The notes under the pieces: generated by a model
The model's input: only the letters and a program-made list of their open reading frames with translations
What the model was told of the DNA's origin: nothing
Databases searched by the model: none
Position numbers and translations under genes: made by a program
NCBI RefSeq assembly: GCF_003014675.1
Contig: NZ_PYAU01000001.1
Span: 744,001 to 808,000, forward strand
Length of the DNA stretch: 64,000 nt
DNA from: Labedella gwakjiensis
Lineage (GTDB): Bacteria; Actinomycetota; Actinomycetes; Actinomycetales; Microbacteriaceae
Reading direction: 5' to 3'
In this document: piece after piece, positions 50,578 to 59,002 of the stretch
How positions within the stretch are numbered: position 1 is the stretch's first letter
How the letters are laid out: the number at the start of each line of letters is the position of its first letter

Positions 50578-53500
50578 ATGCCAGAACCCACCAGCTTCGT
50601 CGACCTCCGCATCCGCCGCTTCGTCACCGAGCGCCTCACCCCCGCGATCTACCGCGAGCGCGAGCCGCTCAGGGTGACCGCGTGGGACGTGCCCGGCGAG
50701 CCCGTCCCGTTCGCCGAGGCGGTCGGGCAGGAGTTCCGCCCGTTCACGGTGGGCGAGGAGTGGAGCCGGCCGTGGGGCACGACGTGGTTCCACCTCACCG
50801 GGACCGTGCCGGCCGATTGGAGCACCGAGGGCACGGCCGTCGAGATCCTCCTCGACCTCGGTTTCGTGAAGGGCCACCCCGGATTCCAAGCGGAGGGTCT
50901 CGTGTGGGACGCCGACGGGAACATCGTCAAGGCGGTCGAGCCGTTCAACAATGCGGTCCCACTGAAGGTCGGCCCCGGCGACACGATCGACCTCTATGTG
51001 GAGGCCGCGTCGAACCCCGACGTGCAGGGCGAGTCGGTGTACGCGCCGACCCCGCTCGGCGACCTCGCCACGTCGGGCGACGAGCCGCTCTACCGCACGC
51101 GCGTCATGGACATCGGGCTGCGCGACGTCGCCGTGTGGGAGCTCGCACAGGACGTGTGGACGCTCGACGGACTCTGGCGCGAGCTCGGCGATGAACTGCC
51201 GCGCCGCGCCGAGATCCTGCGTGGGCTCGAGCGGATGATCGACGCCGTCGACCCCGACGACGTCGCGGGAACGGCCCCGGCCGGTCGCGAGGCGCTCGCG
51301 CCGCTCCTCGCCTCCCCCGCCTACGCCTCGGCCCACCGGCTCGTCGCCGTGGGACACGCGCACATCGACTCCGCCTGGCTCTGGCCCGTGCGCGAGACGA
51401 TCCGCAAGTGCGCCCGCACCTTCTCGAATGTCCTCGCCCTCATGGACGACAACGACGAGTTCCTCTTCGCGTGCTCGTCCGCGCAGCAGTTCGCGTGGAT
51501 GAAGGAGTTCTACCCCGACCTGTTCGAGCGGATCCGCGAGCGCGTGCTCGAGGGGCGCTTCGTGCCCGTCGGCGGCATGTGGGTCGAATCCGACACGAAC
51601 CTCCCGGGCGGCGAGGCCATGGCCCGCCAGTTCGTCACCGGCAAGGGCTTCTTCCTGCGCGAGTTCGGCATCGACACCCCCGAGGTGTGGCTGCCCGACT
51701 CCTTCGGCTACTCCGCTGCGATGCCGCAGATCGTGCGTGCGACCGGCTCGCGGTACTTCCTCACGCAGAAGCCGTCGTGGAACGAGACCAACGTCATGCC
51801 GCACCACACCTTCCACTGGGAGGGCATCGACGGCACACGCGTGTTCACGCACTTCCCGCCCGTCGACTCGTACAACGCGACCCTGTCGGCCGAGGACCTG
51901 CACCGCGCGCAGCGGCAGTACAAGGAGAAGGGCGACGCGAACACCTCGCTCGTGCCCTTCGGCTACGGCGACGGCGGCGGCGGACCGACGCGCGAGATGA
52001 TCGCTGCGGCGCAGCGCACGCGGAGCCTCGAAGGGTCCCCGAGTGTCGACATGGCGAGCCCGCTGTCGTTCTTCCAGCGCGCCGAGGCCGAGCTGCCGAA
52101 GCCGCCCGTGTGGTCCGGCGAGCTCTACCTGGAGTTCCACCGCGGCACCTACACGTCGCAGGCCCGGACGAAGCGCGGCAACCGCCGCAGCGAGCACCTC
52201 CTCCGCGAGGCCGAGCTGTGGGCGACGGCCGCCACGATCCGCGCCGGCGCCGAGTACCCCACGGCCGAGCTCGAGGACGCGTGGCACACGGTGCTGCTCA
52301 ACCAGTTCCACGACATCCTGCCCGGCTCGTCGATCGCCTGGGTGTACCAGGTGGCGGAGGAGCAGTACGAGCGCGTCGCGGGCGTGCTCGAGGGTGTCAT
52401 CGAGCGTTCGCTCGCGGCCCTCGCGGGGGCCGGCGATCGGGCGTTGCTCGCGAACGCCGGTCCCTACACGGTGGACGGGGTGGGCGCCCTCGGCGGGTCC
52501 GCCGCCGTGTCCGCCTCCGGGGCCGGCGACGTGCGCGTCGACCGTTCTGGCGACACGATCACGCTCAAGAACGGGCTCGTCCGTGTCGTGATCGACGGCG
52601 ACGGCCTCGTCTCCTCGCTCTACGACCTGCAGGCCGAGCGCGAGGTCGTGGCCCCCGGCGAGCGCGCCGGCGAGCTGTGGATCTATCGCGACACCCCCGC
52701 CCAGTGGGACGCGTGGGACATCGACGTGCACTACCAGCGACACGGCCAGGCGATCCACGGCGTCGATTCGATCGAGGTCGTGTCGGAGGACGTGTCGGGC
52801 GCGACCGTGCGGGTGACGCGCACGCGCGGGGAGAGCACGTTCGTGCAGGAGTTCACGCTCACGGCCGGGCGTCCGACGCTCGACCTCACGACGACGATCG
52901 ACTGGCACGAGCGGCAGAAGCTCCTGAAGCTCGCGTTCCCGCTCGACGTGCACGCGGAGCGCGCGTCGAGCGAGATCCAGTTCGGTCACATCAACCGGCC
53001 GACGCACGTGAACACGTCATGGGACGCCGCACGCTTCGAGACGAGCGCGCACCGCTGGGTGCACGTCGGCGAGACGGGCTACGGGGTCGCGGTGGCGAAC
53101 GACTCGACCTACGGTCACGACATCACGCGGTCGACGCGCGACGTCGACGGCGGGGGCGACGGCGGCACGACGACCCTCGTCCGGGAGTCCCTCCTGCGCG
53201 CGCCGACGTTCCCGGACCCGCACGCCGACCAGGGCCGCCACGTGCTGCGCACCTCGGTGCGCGTGGGCGCCGACGTGCTCGACGCCGCCGCGGAGGGCTA
53301 CCGCCTCAACGTGCCGCCGCGCGCCGTGACGGGCGGGGCGGACATCGCTCCGATCCTCACCGTCGACGACCCCGCCGTGGTCGTCGAGGCCGTGAAGCTC
53401 GCGGAGGACGGCAGCGGCGACGTGGTCGTGCGCCTGTACGAGGCGCGCGGGGCGAAGGCGCGGGCCACGGTGACGGCGGGCTTCGCGTTCGCCTCGGTCA

Positions 53501-53637
53501 CGGAGACGGACCTCCTGGAGCGCGACGTGGAGCCGGCGGCCCTCGTCGCGAGTGATGGCTCCGGGGCCCCGGTGTCCCTCGCCCTCCGCCCGTTCCACCT
53601 CGTCACGCTCCGCTTCCACGGAGTCACCGCCTCCTGA
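50578..53637 (+). CDS. Alpha-mannosidase, glycoside hydrolase family 38
   Basis: The 1019-residue GH38 enzyme has an N-terminal beta domain of about 250 residues. The catalytic domain carries zinc ligands in VGHAHIDSAWLW (His262, Asp264) and the nucleophile Asp374 in WLPDSFGYSAAMPQI. A further His-zinc segment is LLNQFHDILPGSSI, followed by the long C-terminal beta-sandwich region. It releases alpha-linked mannose from glycans inside the cytoplasm (no signal peptide), after import by the ABC system. GAAGGAA lies before ATG 50578. Confidence 0.93.
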   Translation: MPEPTSFVDLRIRRFVTERLTPAIYREREPLRVTAWDVPGEPVPFAEAVGQEFRPFTVGEEWSRPWGTTWFHLTGTVPADWSTEGTAVEILLDLGFVKGHPGFQAEGLVWDADGNIVKAVEPFNNAVPLKVGPGDTIDLYVEAASNPDVQGESVYAPTPLGDLATSGDEPLYRTRVMDIGLRDVAVWELAQDVWTLDGLWRELGDELPRRAEILRGLERMIDAVDPDDVAGTAPAGREALAPLLASPAYASAHRLVAVGHAHIDSAWLWPVRETIRKCARTFSNVLALMDDNDEFLFACSSAQQFAWMKEFYPDLFERIRERVLEGRFVPVGGMWVESDTNLPGGEAMARQFVTGKGFFLREFGIDTPEVWLPDSFGYSAAMPQIVRATGSRYFLTQKPSWNETNVMPHHTFHWEGIDGTRVFTHFPPVDSYNATLSAEDLHRAQRQYKEKGDANTSLVPFGYGDGGGGPTREMIAAAQRTRSLEGSPSVDMASPLSFFQRAEAELPKPPVWSGELYLEFHRGTYTSQARTKRGNRRSEHLLREAELWATAATIRAGAEYPTAELEDAWHTVLLNQFHDILPGSSIAWVYQVAEEQYERVAGVLEGVIERSLAALAGAGDRALLANAGPYTVDGVGALGGSAAVSASGAGDVRVDRSGDTITLKNGLVRVVIDGDGLVSSLYDLQAEREVVAPGERAGELWIYRDTPAQWDAWDIDVHYQRHGQAIHGVDSIEVVSEDVSGATVRVTRTRGESTFVQEFTLTAGRPTLDLTTTIDWHERQKLLKLAFPLDVHAERASSEIQFGHINRPTHVNTSWDAARFETSAHRWVHVGETGYGVAVANDSTYGHDITRSTRDVDGGGDGGTTTLVRESLLRAPTFPDPHADQGRHVLRTSVRVGADVLDAAAEGYRLNVPPRAVTGGADIAPILTVDDPAVVVEAVKLAEDGSGDVVVRLYEARGAKARATVTAGFAFASVTETDLLERDVEPAALVASDGSGAPVSLALRPFHLVTLRFHGVTAS

Positions 53638-53655
53638 CCCACCCCCACCCCAACC

Positions 53656-53709
53656 CCAAAAAGATTTCGATGCTGCACTAAATTTCATGCAGCATCGAAA
53701 TCTTTTTGG
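53656..53709. terminator. Perfect 22-bp hairpin, bidirectional terminator (22-10-22 element)
   Basis: Arms 53656-53677 and 53688-53709 match perfectly over 22 bases with a 10-base loop, and the outer ten bases are CCAAAAAGAT / ATCTTTTTGG. It lies 18 bases after the mannosidase stop. Architecture and outer sequence equal those at 10244-10297 while the inner stem differs. Confidence 0.85.
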
Positions 53710-53731
53710 TGTGGGGCGGGTTGGGAGTGGC

Positions 53732-54415
53732 GTGGAGCTCATACTGTGGCTGTTCGACGCGCAACTGCGCATCGGCGACCAGACCATCCTGTGGCGCGAG
53801 GTCGTCGGCAACGTCTTCGGACTGCTGAGCGCGCTCGGCGGAATGCGCCGGAAGGTCTGGGCGTGGCCCGTCGGGATCGTCGGCAACCTGCTGCTGCTCA
53901 CCGTGTTCCTCGGCGCCGTCTTCGGCACACCCAACCCCGTGAACCTGCTCGGGCAGGCGGGCCGGCAGATCATGTTCATCGCCGTCTCGATCTACGGCTG
54001 GTACCGCTGGCGGACCGCGAGCCGTGAGGGCGGCACCGCCGTGGAACCCCGATGGGCCGGCTGGCGGAACCGCGTCCTCCTCGTGATCGCCCTCGTCGGC
54101 GGTACGGCGCTCATCACCCCCCTGTTCCGCGCCCTCGGCTCGTACGAGCCTGTCTGGGCCGACGCGTGGATCTTCGTCGGCTCGCTCCTCGCCACCTACG
54201 GCATGGCGAAGGGATGGGTGGAGTTCTGGCTCATCTGGGTGGCCGTCGACCTCGTCGGTGTTCCCCTGCTCTTCGGCGCCGGCTACTACGCGTCCGGTTT
54301 CATGTACGTCTTCTACGGCGCGTTCACGCTCTTCGGCTTCGTCGTCTGGGCGCGAGCACGCCGCCGGAAGCCGTCGGTCGAGACCCTCTTCCCGGACCCG
54401 ACCCTCCAGAACTGA
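53732..54415 (+). CDS. pnuC: PnuC-type nicotinamide mononucleotide/riboside transporter
   Basis: The 227-residue membrane protein has about seven helices: VVGNVFGLLSALGGMRRKVWAWPVGIVGN, then RQIMFIAVSIYGWYRWR (the PnuC Y-G-W-x-x-W motif) and FWLIWVAVDLVGVPLLF. PnuC carries nicotinamide riboside for NAD salvage by facilitated diffusion. GTG 53732 is chosen because GGGAG lies 4-5 bases upstream and the family begins here; the upstream in-frame sequence runs through the terminator hairpin. It starts 22 bases after that hairpin. Confidence 0.88.
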   Translation: MELILWLFDAQLRIGDQTILWREVVGNVFGLLSALGGMRRKVWAWPVGIVGNLLLLTVFLGAVFGTPNPVNLLGQAGRQIMFIAVSIYGWYRWRTASREGGTAVEPRWAGWRNRVLLVIALVGGTALITPLFRALGSYEPVWADAWIFVGSLLATYGMAKGWVEFWLIWVAVDLVGVPLLFGAGYYASGFMYVFYGAFTLFGFVVWARARRRKPSVETLFPDPTLQN

Positions 54416-54436
54416 CCACGACCCCGAACTGACCAC

Positions 54437-54502
54437 GAGGTGGTGCGTTCGCGCCGAATCGTGGCGGTGCAGCGCCGCGATTCGGCGCGAACGCACCATC
54501 TC
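54437..54502. terminator. Very long inverted repeat between pnuC and a carboxypeptidase gene
   Basis: Arms 54437-54461 and 54478-54502 are 25 bases each, paired with one mismatch, and an inner GGCG/CGCC extends the stem. The arms include GTGCGTTCGCGCCGAAT. There is no U-run. It may terminate pnuC transcription or protect RNA ends. Confidence 0.6.
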
Positions 54503-54608
54503 GCGTCGTCGACTGTCGGAGGGCGATCGGTGCGAATCGTCCTCACGGCGGGTGCCGATGGTACGCGAGACCGAGGCGACGGGCGGACCGTGTCCGTAGC
54601 GTAGGGGT

Positions 54609-55982
54609 ATGAGCAGGCAACGCACCCGTGTGACCCCCGCGATGAAGCGGCGGAGGCGACGCGCCGTCACCCTCCTCGTGACGGCGGCCGTGCTGACAGC
54701 CGTCGGCGTCGGCTCCGTCGCGGCGATCACGGGTGCGAACGGCGGCGGCTCACCGATGGACTTGTTCGCGACGCCGCCGGAGGACTGCAACGGCGACGCG
54801 GCGATCGAGGGCTGGTCGACAGGAACGCTGCACCTCGACGTCCGCGACGTGTCGAGCGGGGAGCGTCTGCGCGAGGTCCGCGGCGACGAGCCCGCCCCCA
54901 CCGGGAGCACCATGAAGGTCGTCACGGCCGCGGCGGCCGTGACCTCGCTCGGACCGGACACGACCCTCGAGACGCGGGTCGTCGCGGGGGACGATCCGGC
55001 GACGGTCGTCATCGTCGGAGGGGGCGATCCCACGCTGAGCCGTCTGCCGAGCGGACAGGACAGCGTCTACCCCGGTGCTCCGCACCTCGACGACCTGGCC
55101 AGCCAGGTGCTCGAGAGCCGCGAGGCCGACCCGGAGCTGCGCGACGTGCCGATCCGTCGTGTCGACGTGGACGCGAGTCTCTTCGGAGGGCCGGCCTGGT
55201 ACGGGGGCTGGTCCGAGTCGGCGCGCACCTCCGGATCGGTATCGAACATCACGGCCCTCATGGTCGACGGGGACCGCGACGACCCCTCGAACGCGTACTC
55301 GCGGAGGGGCGAGGCGGCCGTGGATCGCGCGGCGCAGGCGTTCGCCGAGCTCCTCGGAACGGACGTCGAGGTCGGACCGCTCGTCGATGCCCCGGAGCGC
55401 GCGACCGAGCTGGGCTCCGTCCGCTCAGCGCCCGTGAGCGACCTCGTCGCGTACCTCCTCACGAACTCCGACAACACGCTCGCGGAATCGCTCGCGCGGC
55501 TCGTGGCGGTGAACGAAGGTGCCGGAAACCGTTTCGAAGACGTGCAGGAGGGGACGACGGCCGCGCTCGATCGCCTGGGCGTCCCCACCGACGGGCTCGT
55601 CCTCGCCGACGGTTCCGGCCTCAGCGCCGTCAACGCCGTGCCGGCCTCGATGCTGTCCCTCCTCCTCGTGGAGGTCGCGCAGGGCGACGGCGACCTCGCG
55701 ATCGTGGAGGACGGACTCGCCGTCGCGGGACGCACCGGCACGCTTGCCGAGGACGGGCGGTTCGCCACGGAGAACACGGACGCGGCCGGCCACCTGCGCG
55801 GGAAGTCGGGGACACTGTCGAGCATGTCGGGGCTGGCCGGGATCGCGGACGCCGCGGACGGCTCCACGGTCGCTTTCACGATCTGGGCGGAGGATCTGGA
55901 GGCCGGGTCCGCGTCGACGACGGCCCGGGCCGCTGTCGACGCCCTCGCCGCGGAGATCTATCGCTGCGGCGCGTCGCTCTGA
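54609..55982 (+). CDS. D-alanyl-D-alanine carboxypeptidase/endopeptidase (PBP4, DacB type)
   Basis: The 457-residue penicillin-binding protein has a basic N-terminus and a membrane helix (VTLLVTAAVLTAVGVGSVAAI). The class C PBP motifs are SxxK in TGSTMKVVTA (Ser100, Lys103), SxN in TNSDNTLAE and KSGT in LRGKSGTLSSMSG. It trims D-Ala from, or cuts cross-links of, peptidoglycan outside the membrane. TAGCGT at 54597-54602 ends six bases before the ATG, consistent with leaderless translation. Confidence 0.9.
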   Translation: MSRQRTRVTPAMKRRRRRAVTLLVTAAVLTAVGVGSVAAITGANGGGSPMDLFATPPEDCNGDAAIEGWSTGTLHLDVRDVSSGERLREVRGDEPAPTGSTMKVVTAAAAVTSLGPDTTLETRVVAGDDPATVVIVGGGDPTLSRLPSGQDSVYPGAPHLDDLASQVLESREADPELRDVPIRRVDVDASLFGGPAWYGGWSESARTSGSVSNITALMVDGDRDDPSNAYSRRGEAAVDRAAQAFAELLGTDVEVGPLVDAPERATELGSVRSAPVSDLVAYLLTNSDNTLAESLARLVAVNEGAGNRFEDVQEGTTAALDRLGVPTDGLVLADGSGLSAVNAVPASMLSLLLVEVAQGDGDLAIVEDGLAVAGRTGTLAEDGRFATENTDAAGHLRGKSGTLSSMSGLAGIADAADGSTVAFTIWAEDLEAGSASTTARAAVDALAAEIYRCGASL

Positions 55983-56010
55983 CACGAGCCGGCCACGGGT
56001 CGATGAGGGT

Positions 56011-56679
56011 TCAGTCGCCGACGAGTCGGTGGTCGTGCGCGAAGACCACGATCTGCACGCGGTCGCGCAGCGCGAGCTTCGTGAGGATGCTGCTGACCTG
56101 CGTCTTCACGGTGGACTCGCTCACGAACTCGCGCTCCGCGATCTCCGAGTTGGACAGCCCGCGGGCCACGAGGCGGAAGACCGCCTGCTCCCGTGCGCTC
56201 AGCTCGCGGAACGACGACGGAGGCGGCGGCGGCGGGGCCGCGAGCACGTCGGTGGCGAAGAGCTCTCCGAGCTCGTCGGCCGCGAGGACCGTGCTGCCCG
56301 CGTGGACCGCGCGGATCGCGGCGGTGAGGAACGCCGGCGTCGCGTCCTTGAGGACGAAGCCGCTCGCCCCGTGACGGATGGCAGTCGCCGCCGCCCGGTC
56401 GAGCGCGAACGTCGTGAGCACGATCACGCGCGGGAGCTCGCTCGGCTGGAGCGCCGTGCGCGCGCCGTCGAACAGCGCTCGCACGGTCTCGACGCCGTCC
56501 ATCACGGGCATGCGGATGTCGAGGAGGACGACGTCGGGACGGGTCGCGTCGATCACGGCGAGCGCCTCGGATCCGTCGCCGGCCTCACCGACGACCTCCA
56601 TGTCGTCCTGGGCGTCGAGCGCGACGCGCACCCCTCCGCGGAAGAGCTCCTGGTCGTCGACGAGCACGATGCGGATCAC
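56011..56679 (-). CDS. NarL/LuxR-family response regulator
   Basis: The 222-residue protein has a receiver domain (IRIVLVDDQELFRGGVR; phospho-Asp in DVVLLDIRMPVMDG; Lys in GFVLKDATP) and a LuxR helix-turn-helix (LSAREQAVFRLVARGLSNSEIAEREFVSESTVKTQV). The linker has a run of prolines. GTG 56679 overlaps the kinase stop by 4 bases. The recognition helix STVKT lacks the Lys and Asn that DevR (KTVKN) uses for its box, so it is probably not the reader of the boxes at 59-61.5 kb. Confidence 0.9.
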   Translation of the reverse strand: MIRIVLVDDQELFRGGVRVALDAQDDMEVVGEAGDGSEALAVIDATRPDVVLLDIRMPVMDGVETVRALFDGARTALQPSELPRVIVLTTFALDRAAATAIRHGASGFVLKDATPAFLTAAIRAVHAGSTVLAADELGELFATDVLAAPPPPPPSSFRELSAREQAVFRLVARGLSNSEIAEREFVSESTVKTQVSSILTKLALRDRVQIVVFAHDHRLVGD

Positions 56680-57905
56680 GGCGCGATCACCGGCCGCTCG
56701 ACGGCGGCGGTCGTCGCGGCCGGGAACGGGACGGCCGGGAGCGCCGCCGGGTCGAGGTCGGCGAACGGTACCCGGGCCCTGGCCGTGAAGACGCCGTCGA
56801 CGGCCTCGGCCTCGAGGCTCCCGCCCACGGCCTCCACGCGCGCCCGCATGCCCGCGATGCCCGATCCCGCGCCCGCCGTGCGTTCCCCGCCGGGACTCTC
56901 CGGCGGAACGGCGTTCTCGACCTCGATGACCACGTCGCCGGATCGCCACACCTCCCGGAGGTGGATCGGCGCTGCCGCGTCGCCGTGGCGCAGTGCGTTC
57001 GTGAGCATCTCCTGTGCAACGCGTCGAACGACCACCGACGGCGGGCCGTCGACGGGCCGCTGAACCCCGCGCACCGAGCGCTCCACCTTGACCCCCGCCG
57101 CGCGGATCTGCTCGACGAGCGTGTCGAGGTCGGCCGGCTCCTCCTCCGCCCCCTCCGGCGTCATTCCACTCAGCACCTCGCGCACTTCGTGGAGCGAGCG
57201 GCGCGCGGTGTCGGCGATGGTCGCGGACACCGAGCGGATTCGCGCGGTGTCGTCGAGGAACTGGACGGAATCGGCCTGAGCGATGATGACGGCGAGCGAG
57301 TGGCCGACGATGTCGTGCACGTCCCGCGCCATGTCCGCCCGCAGCTTCTCCGCCTCCGCGACGCCGAGGGCACGCTCTGTACGGTCCTCGGCGAGCACCC
57401 GTCGCTCGGACTCGTGGCGTTGCGAGCGGAAGGAGCGCACGGCGAAGCCGGCGAGCCACGTCGACGCGAGCACGCCGACGGGGGCGATCGCCGCGGCGAG
57501 CGGGATGCCCGCTGCGAAGATCTGGTACCGCGTGCCCGACTGGATGAGGAAGTCCGTGGCGATGAGTCCTCCGACGAGCGCGGACGCCCCCGACACCACG
57601 ACTTCGATCCGTGAACCCAGCCGGGCGTTCGCGTAGACCGCGAGCAGGATCGCGATCGCCGCGAAGCCCGGCCTCTCGTTCTCGATCATCTGCGACAGCG
57701 CCATGACCCAGACGAGGAGCAGCGCCGTTCCCGGGCTCACGCTGCGGACGACGATCGACACGAAGGCGAGCGTGGCCACGACGGGGCTCGCCGTCTCGAC
57801 GTCCAGGGGCGGGAACAGACCGAGGGCGGTCACGACGAACGCCGCGGCGATGTCGGCGCCGAAGCGCCACCCCCTCAGCCGCTCGAGCAGTACAGCCGTG
57901 TCCAT
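56676..57905 (-). CDS. NarL-type sensor histidine kinase (HisKA_3)
   Basis: The 409-residue membrane kinase has five or six N-terminal helices (LRGWRFGADIAAAFVVTALGL and so on), a linker and the HisKA_3 phosphoacceptor in RADMARDVHDIVGHSLAVIIAQ. The ATPase domain has RRVAQEMLTNALRHG and GSGIAGMRARVEAVGG. No GAF or heme-binding sensor domain is present, unlike DevS/DosT. It phosphorylates the response regulator that it overlaps; the signal is unknown. Confidence 0.9.
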   Translation of the reverse strand: MDTAVLLERLRGWRFGADIAAAFVVTALGLFPPLDVETASPVVATLAFVSIVVRSVSPGTALLLVWVMALSQMIENERPGFAAIAILLAVYANARLGSRIEVVVSGASALVGGLIATDFLIQSGTRYQIFAAGIPLAAAIAPVGVLASTWLAGFAVRSFRSQRHESERRVLAEDRTERALGVAEAEKLRADMARDVHDIVGHSLAVIIAQADSVQFLDDTARIRSVSATIADTARRSLHEVREVLSGMTPEGAEEEPADLDTLVEQIRAAGVKVERSVRGVQRPVDGPPSVVVRRVAQEMLTNALRHGDAAAPIHLREVWRSGDVVIEVENAVPPESPGGERTAGAGSGIAGMRARVEAVGGSLEAEAVDGVFTARARVPFADLDPAALPAVPFPAATTAAVERPVIAP

Positions 57906-58033
57906 CGTCCCGATCCTCCCGCGCGCCCTCTCACGTCGCGGCCCGTGGCCGCGCGACATCGCACGTCCGACCAGCCTACGAGCCGAGGCCCGCACGGCGC
58001 CTCCTCCTGGAGTACCGTTCGGCCGGCTCGGGT

Positions 58034-58792
58034 TCAGTCGGAGGCGGGAAGCGCGAGCGGCCAGCGGCCGTGCACTCGGGCGCGCCAGCGGCGGACGGGC
58101 GACGCGGAGCGACCCCCCACCCGCAGGGTATGGAATCCGCGGCGGTTGCGGCGCCACATCGACGGGAGGCTCGAGAAGGGGCGGGACGATATCGGCATGC
58201 GCAGCTCCCGGTCGAGGAGGATGCGGTGGTCGCGGCCGAGGGCGACGCTGAGGTCCATGTCGTCGTGCACCTCGGGGTCGTCGCGGTGTACCTCGCCGCG
58301 CACGCTCCGCCAGGCGCTCGTGCGCATCGCGAAGTTGGAGCCGAAGAGGGGCCAGTGCGCGAGCGCGCTCCCCACGAGCACGAAGTACGCCTCCATGTAG
58401 AGCACACGGGCGAGGACCTGCGGCACCCCTCGCAGTTCGGGAAAGGTGCCGGGTCCGGTGACCGCGTCCACGGCCGGATCGGCCAGGTCCGCTGCGATGC
58501 GTTCGATCCAGTCGACTGGAGGATCGGAGTCCGCGTCGAGGCGCGCGATCACGTCGCCGCACGCGGCGTCGTAGCCGGTGCTCGCTGCGGCCGAGATCCC
58601 GACGACGGGTTCGGTCACGACGCGCGCCCCCGCGGCGAGCGCCACGGCCGCGCTGTCGTCGACGCTCCCGTTGTCGACCACCACGATCTCGAACGGCCGC
58701 ACCGACTGGGCGGCGAGCGCCGCGAGGCACACGCGCAGGTGCGCACCGTCGTCCTTGACGGGGATGACGACGGAGACGCGGTAGGAGCTCAC
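58034..58792 (-). CDS. Family 2 glycosyltransferase
   Basis: A 252-residue GT-A enzyme. It begins RVSVVIPVKDDGAHLRVCLAALAAQSVRPFEIVVVDNGSVDDSA-type sequence with the nucleotide-sugar loop. DADSD is the metal-binding DxD, and VHDDMDLSVALGRDHRI is the catalytic-acid region. The basic C-terminus (MWRRNRRGFHTL) is membrane-peripheral. GTG 58792 overlaps the stop of a 17-codon upstream frame by 4 bases. The sugar transferred is not inferable. Confidence 0.86.
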   Translation of the reverse strand: MSSYRVSVVIPVKDDGAHLRVCLAALAAQSVRPFEIVVVDNGSVDDSAAVALAAGARVVTEPVVGISAAASTGYDAACGDVIARLDADSDPPVDWIERIAADLADPAVDAVTGPGTFPELRGVPQVLARVLYMEAYFVLVGSALAHWPLFGSNFAMRTSAWRSVRGEVHRDDPEVHDDMDLSVALGRDHRILLDRELRMPISSRPFSSLPSMWRRNRRGFHTLRVGGRSASPVRRWRARVHGRWPLALPASD

Positions 58793-58842
58793 GAGACGAG
58801 GCCCCTGCCGCCGGGACGCGGCGGAGGCTGGTCGGTCGTCAT
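58789..58842 (-). CDS. 17-aa upstream ORF coupled to the glycosyltransferase gene
   Basis: A short frame ATG(58842)-stop(58789) encodes MTTDQPPPRPGGRGLVS. It has AGGAG 7 bases upstream and ends in TCGTGA, so its stop overlaps the glycosyltransferase GTG by 4 bases. The glycosyltransferase start itself has no good ribosome site. Translational coupling through this uORF is likely. Confidence 0.55.
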   Translation of the reverse strand: MTTDQPPPRPGGRGLVS

Positions 58843-59002
58843 GCGGGTTCTCCTCGTGTGCGGGTGTGTACGGGCGGTGCGGGCGCACACGTGCGTTGTG
58901 GGGTCCAGGTTACGAAGCGCGCGGCCGCCGCGCTCCCCATTGTCCCGGCCCGTGCCTGGTGATAGCCCGCCGGCGGGAGCGGCGCCGCCGCACTGCCCGA
59001 GC

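Noticed and set aside
50488-53007. Open frame of 839 codons on the minus strand
   Set aside because: It lies antisense to the alpha-mannosidase gene, whose catalytic motifs and codon usage are clear.
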